Positions 59,947 to 59,982 of a DNA stretch of 59,982 bases are shown here, one piece after another. The DNA is from Caloramator fervidus. GTDB taxonomy: Bacteria > Bacillota > Clostridia > Clostridiales > Caloramatoraceae. The notes under the pieces were generated by a model. It was not told the origin of the DNA and made no database searches. It was given only the letters and a program-made list of their open reading frames with translations. Positions within the stretch are counted from its first letter, which is position 1. Every line of letters begins with the position of its first letter. The DNA is taken from the NCBI RefSeq assembly GCF_900108045.1, contig NZ_FNUK01000010.1, forward strand, positions 1 through 59,982. Reading direction: 5' to 3'. The position numbers and the translations under genes are program-made.

Positions 59947-59982
59947 TTATACACAACAATGAAGAATTCGATTTCTAAACCT
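59947..59982 (-). CDS. ISL3-family transposase, last 11 codons (runs off the right edge)
   Basis: The visible C-terminus reads RFRNRILHCCV and stop. ISL3-family transposases commonly end in a YGYRNFxNFRxRIL-type segment, which this resembles. The short length limits certainty, but the matching terminal repeats of the two elements support the call. Confidence 0.6.
   Translation of the reverse strand, partial: RFRNRILHCCV

Larger units (their letters stand above)
59665..59982 (-). mobile_element. ISL3-like insertion sequence, transposase-end (partial)
   Basis: The element starts near 59665 within spoIIGA and runs off the right edge. Its terminal repeat (about 59670-59700) contains TTATTCAGATGCC, then GCCC and TTGCTAA. 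It matches the terminal repeat of the left-edge element in inverted orientation. About 280 bp of non-coding IS DNA with hairpins precede the transposase stop codon (59947, minus strand). The exact boundary and target duplication cannot be set without the other end. Confidence 0.75.

Overview
The window is AT-rich Firmicute DNA, most likely from a Clostridiaceae member. The Caloramator/Thermobrachium group is my guess from gene content, not proven. The basis is Clostridia-type gene order, AGGAGG ribosome-binding sites with many TTG/GTG starts, an IspH-S1 fusion, sporulation genes, a type I-B CRISPR-Cas system with a clostridial-type repeat, NAD(P)-glutamate dehydrogenase, and an Mbh-type energy-converting hydrogenase. 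No rRNA or tRNA gene was seen.

Layout. 1-282: one end of an ISL3-like insertion sequence (minus strand). 400-16137: housekeeping genes (rluB, mnmM, surE, an RpiR-type regulator, gdhA, aroH-cmk-plsC-ispH/S1, speD, family II pyrophosphatase, P-type Ca2+ ATPase, and two unrecognised minus-strand genes). 16350-24315: a complete type I-B cas operon (cas6-cas8b-cas7-cas5-cas3-cas4-cas1-cas2). 24316-26063: leader and CRISPR array with 22 identical 29-nt repeats plus one degenerate terminal repeat. The last interval of the array is anomalous: 114 nt with a ribosome-binding site and a 16-codon ORF. 26354-39649: one long collinear cluster of hydrogenase maturation genes (hypFCDE, hypAB) interleaved with a group 4 membrane-bound [NiFe] hydrogenase fused to an Mrp-type Na+/H+ antiporter module (mbhKL, mbhABCDEFGH, mbhMJN). 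39750-45099: an ornithine/alanine-type racemase, deoC, a Lon-like protease and ychF. 45315-59662: a Spo0E-like gene, then the division and cell-wall (dcw) cluster mraZ-rsmH-ftsL-spoVD-murE-mraY-spoVE/ftsW-murG-divIB-DUF881-sbp-DUF881-ftsA-ftsZ, and then the first 56 codons of spoIIGA. spoIIGA is cut by a second ISL3-like element that runs off the right edge.

How the parts work together. Amino-acid catabolism (glutamate dehydrogenase) would feed reduced ferredoxin to the Mbh complex, which reduces protons to H2 and is expected to build a Na+ gradient. The hyp genes in the same transcription unit build the NiFe(CN)2CO centre. The large subunit ends exactly at the DPCxxCxxR motif, so no C-terminal protease is needed and none is present. 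The dcw cluster lacks murF, murD and murB. A full-consensus sigma-H promoter precedes ftsA.

Most interesting points: the SD-equipped mini-ORF with a complementary anti-SD inside the distal CRISPR array; the probable MbhH-MbhI fusion and interleaved hyp/mbh layout; the insertion that disrupts spoIIGA and predicts a sporulation block; an IS hairpin that would occlude transposase translation in read-through transcripts; and an MraZ box with exact 10-bp periodicity.
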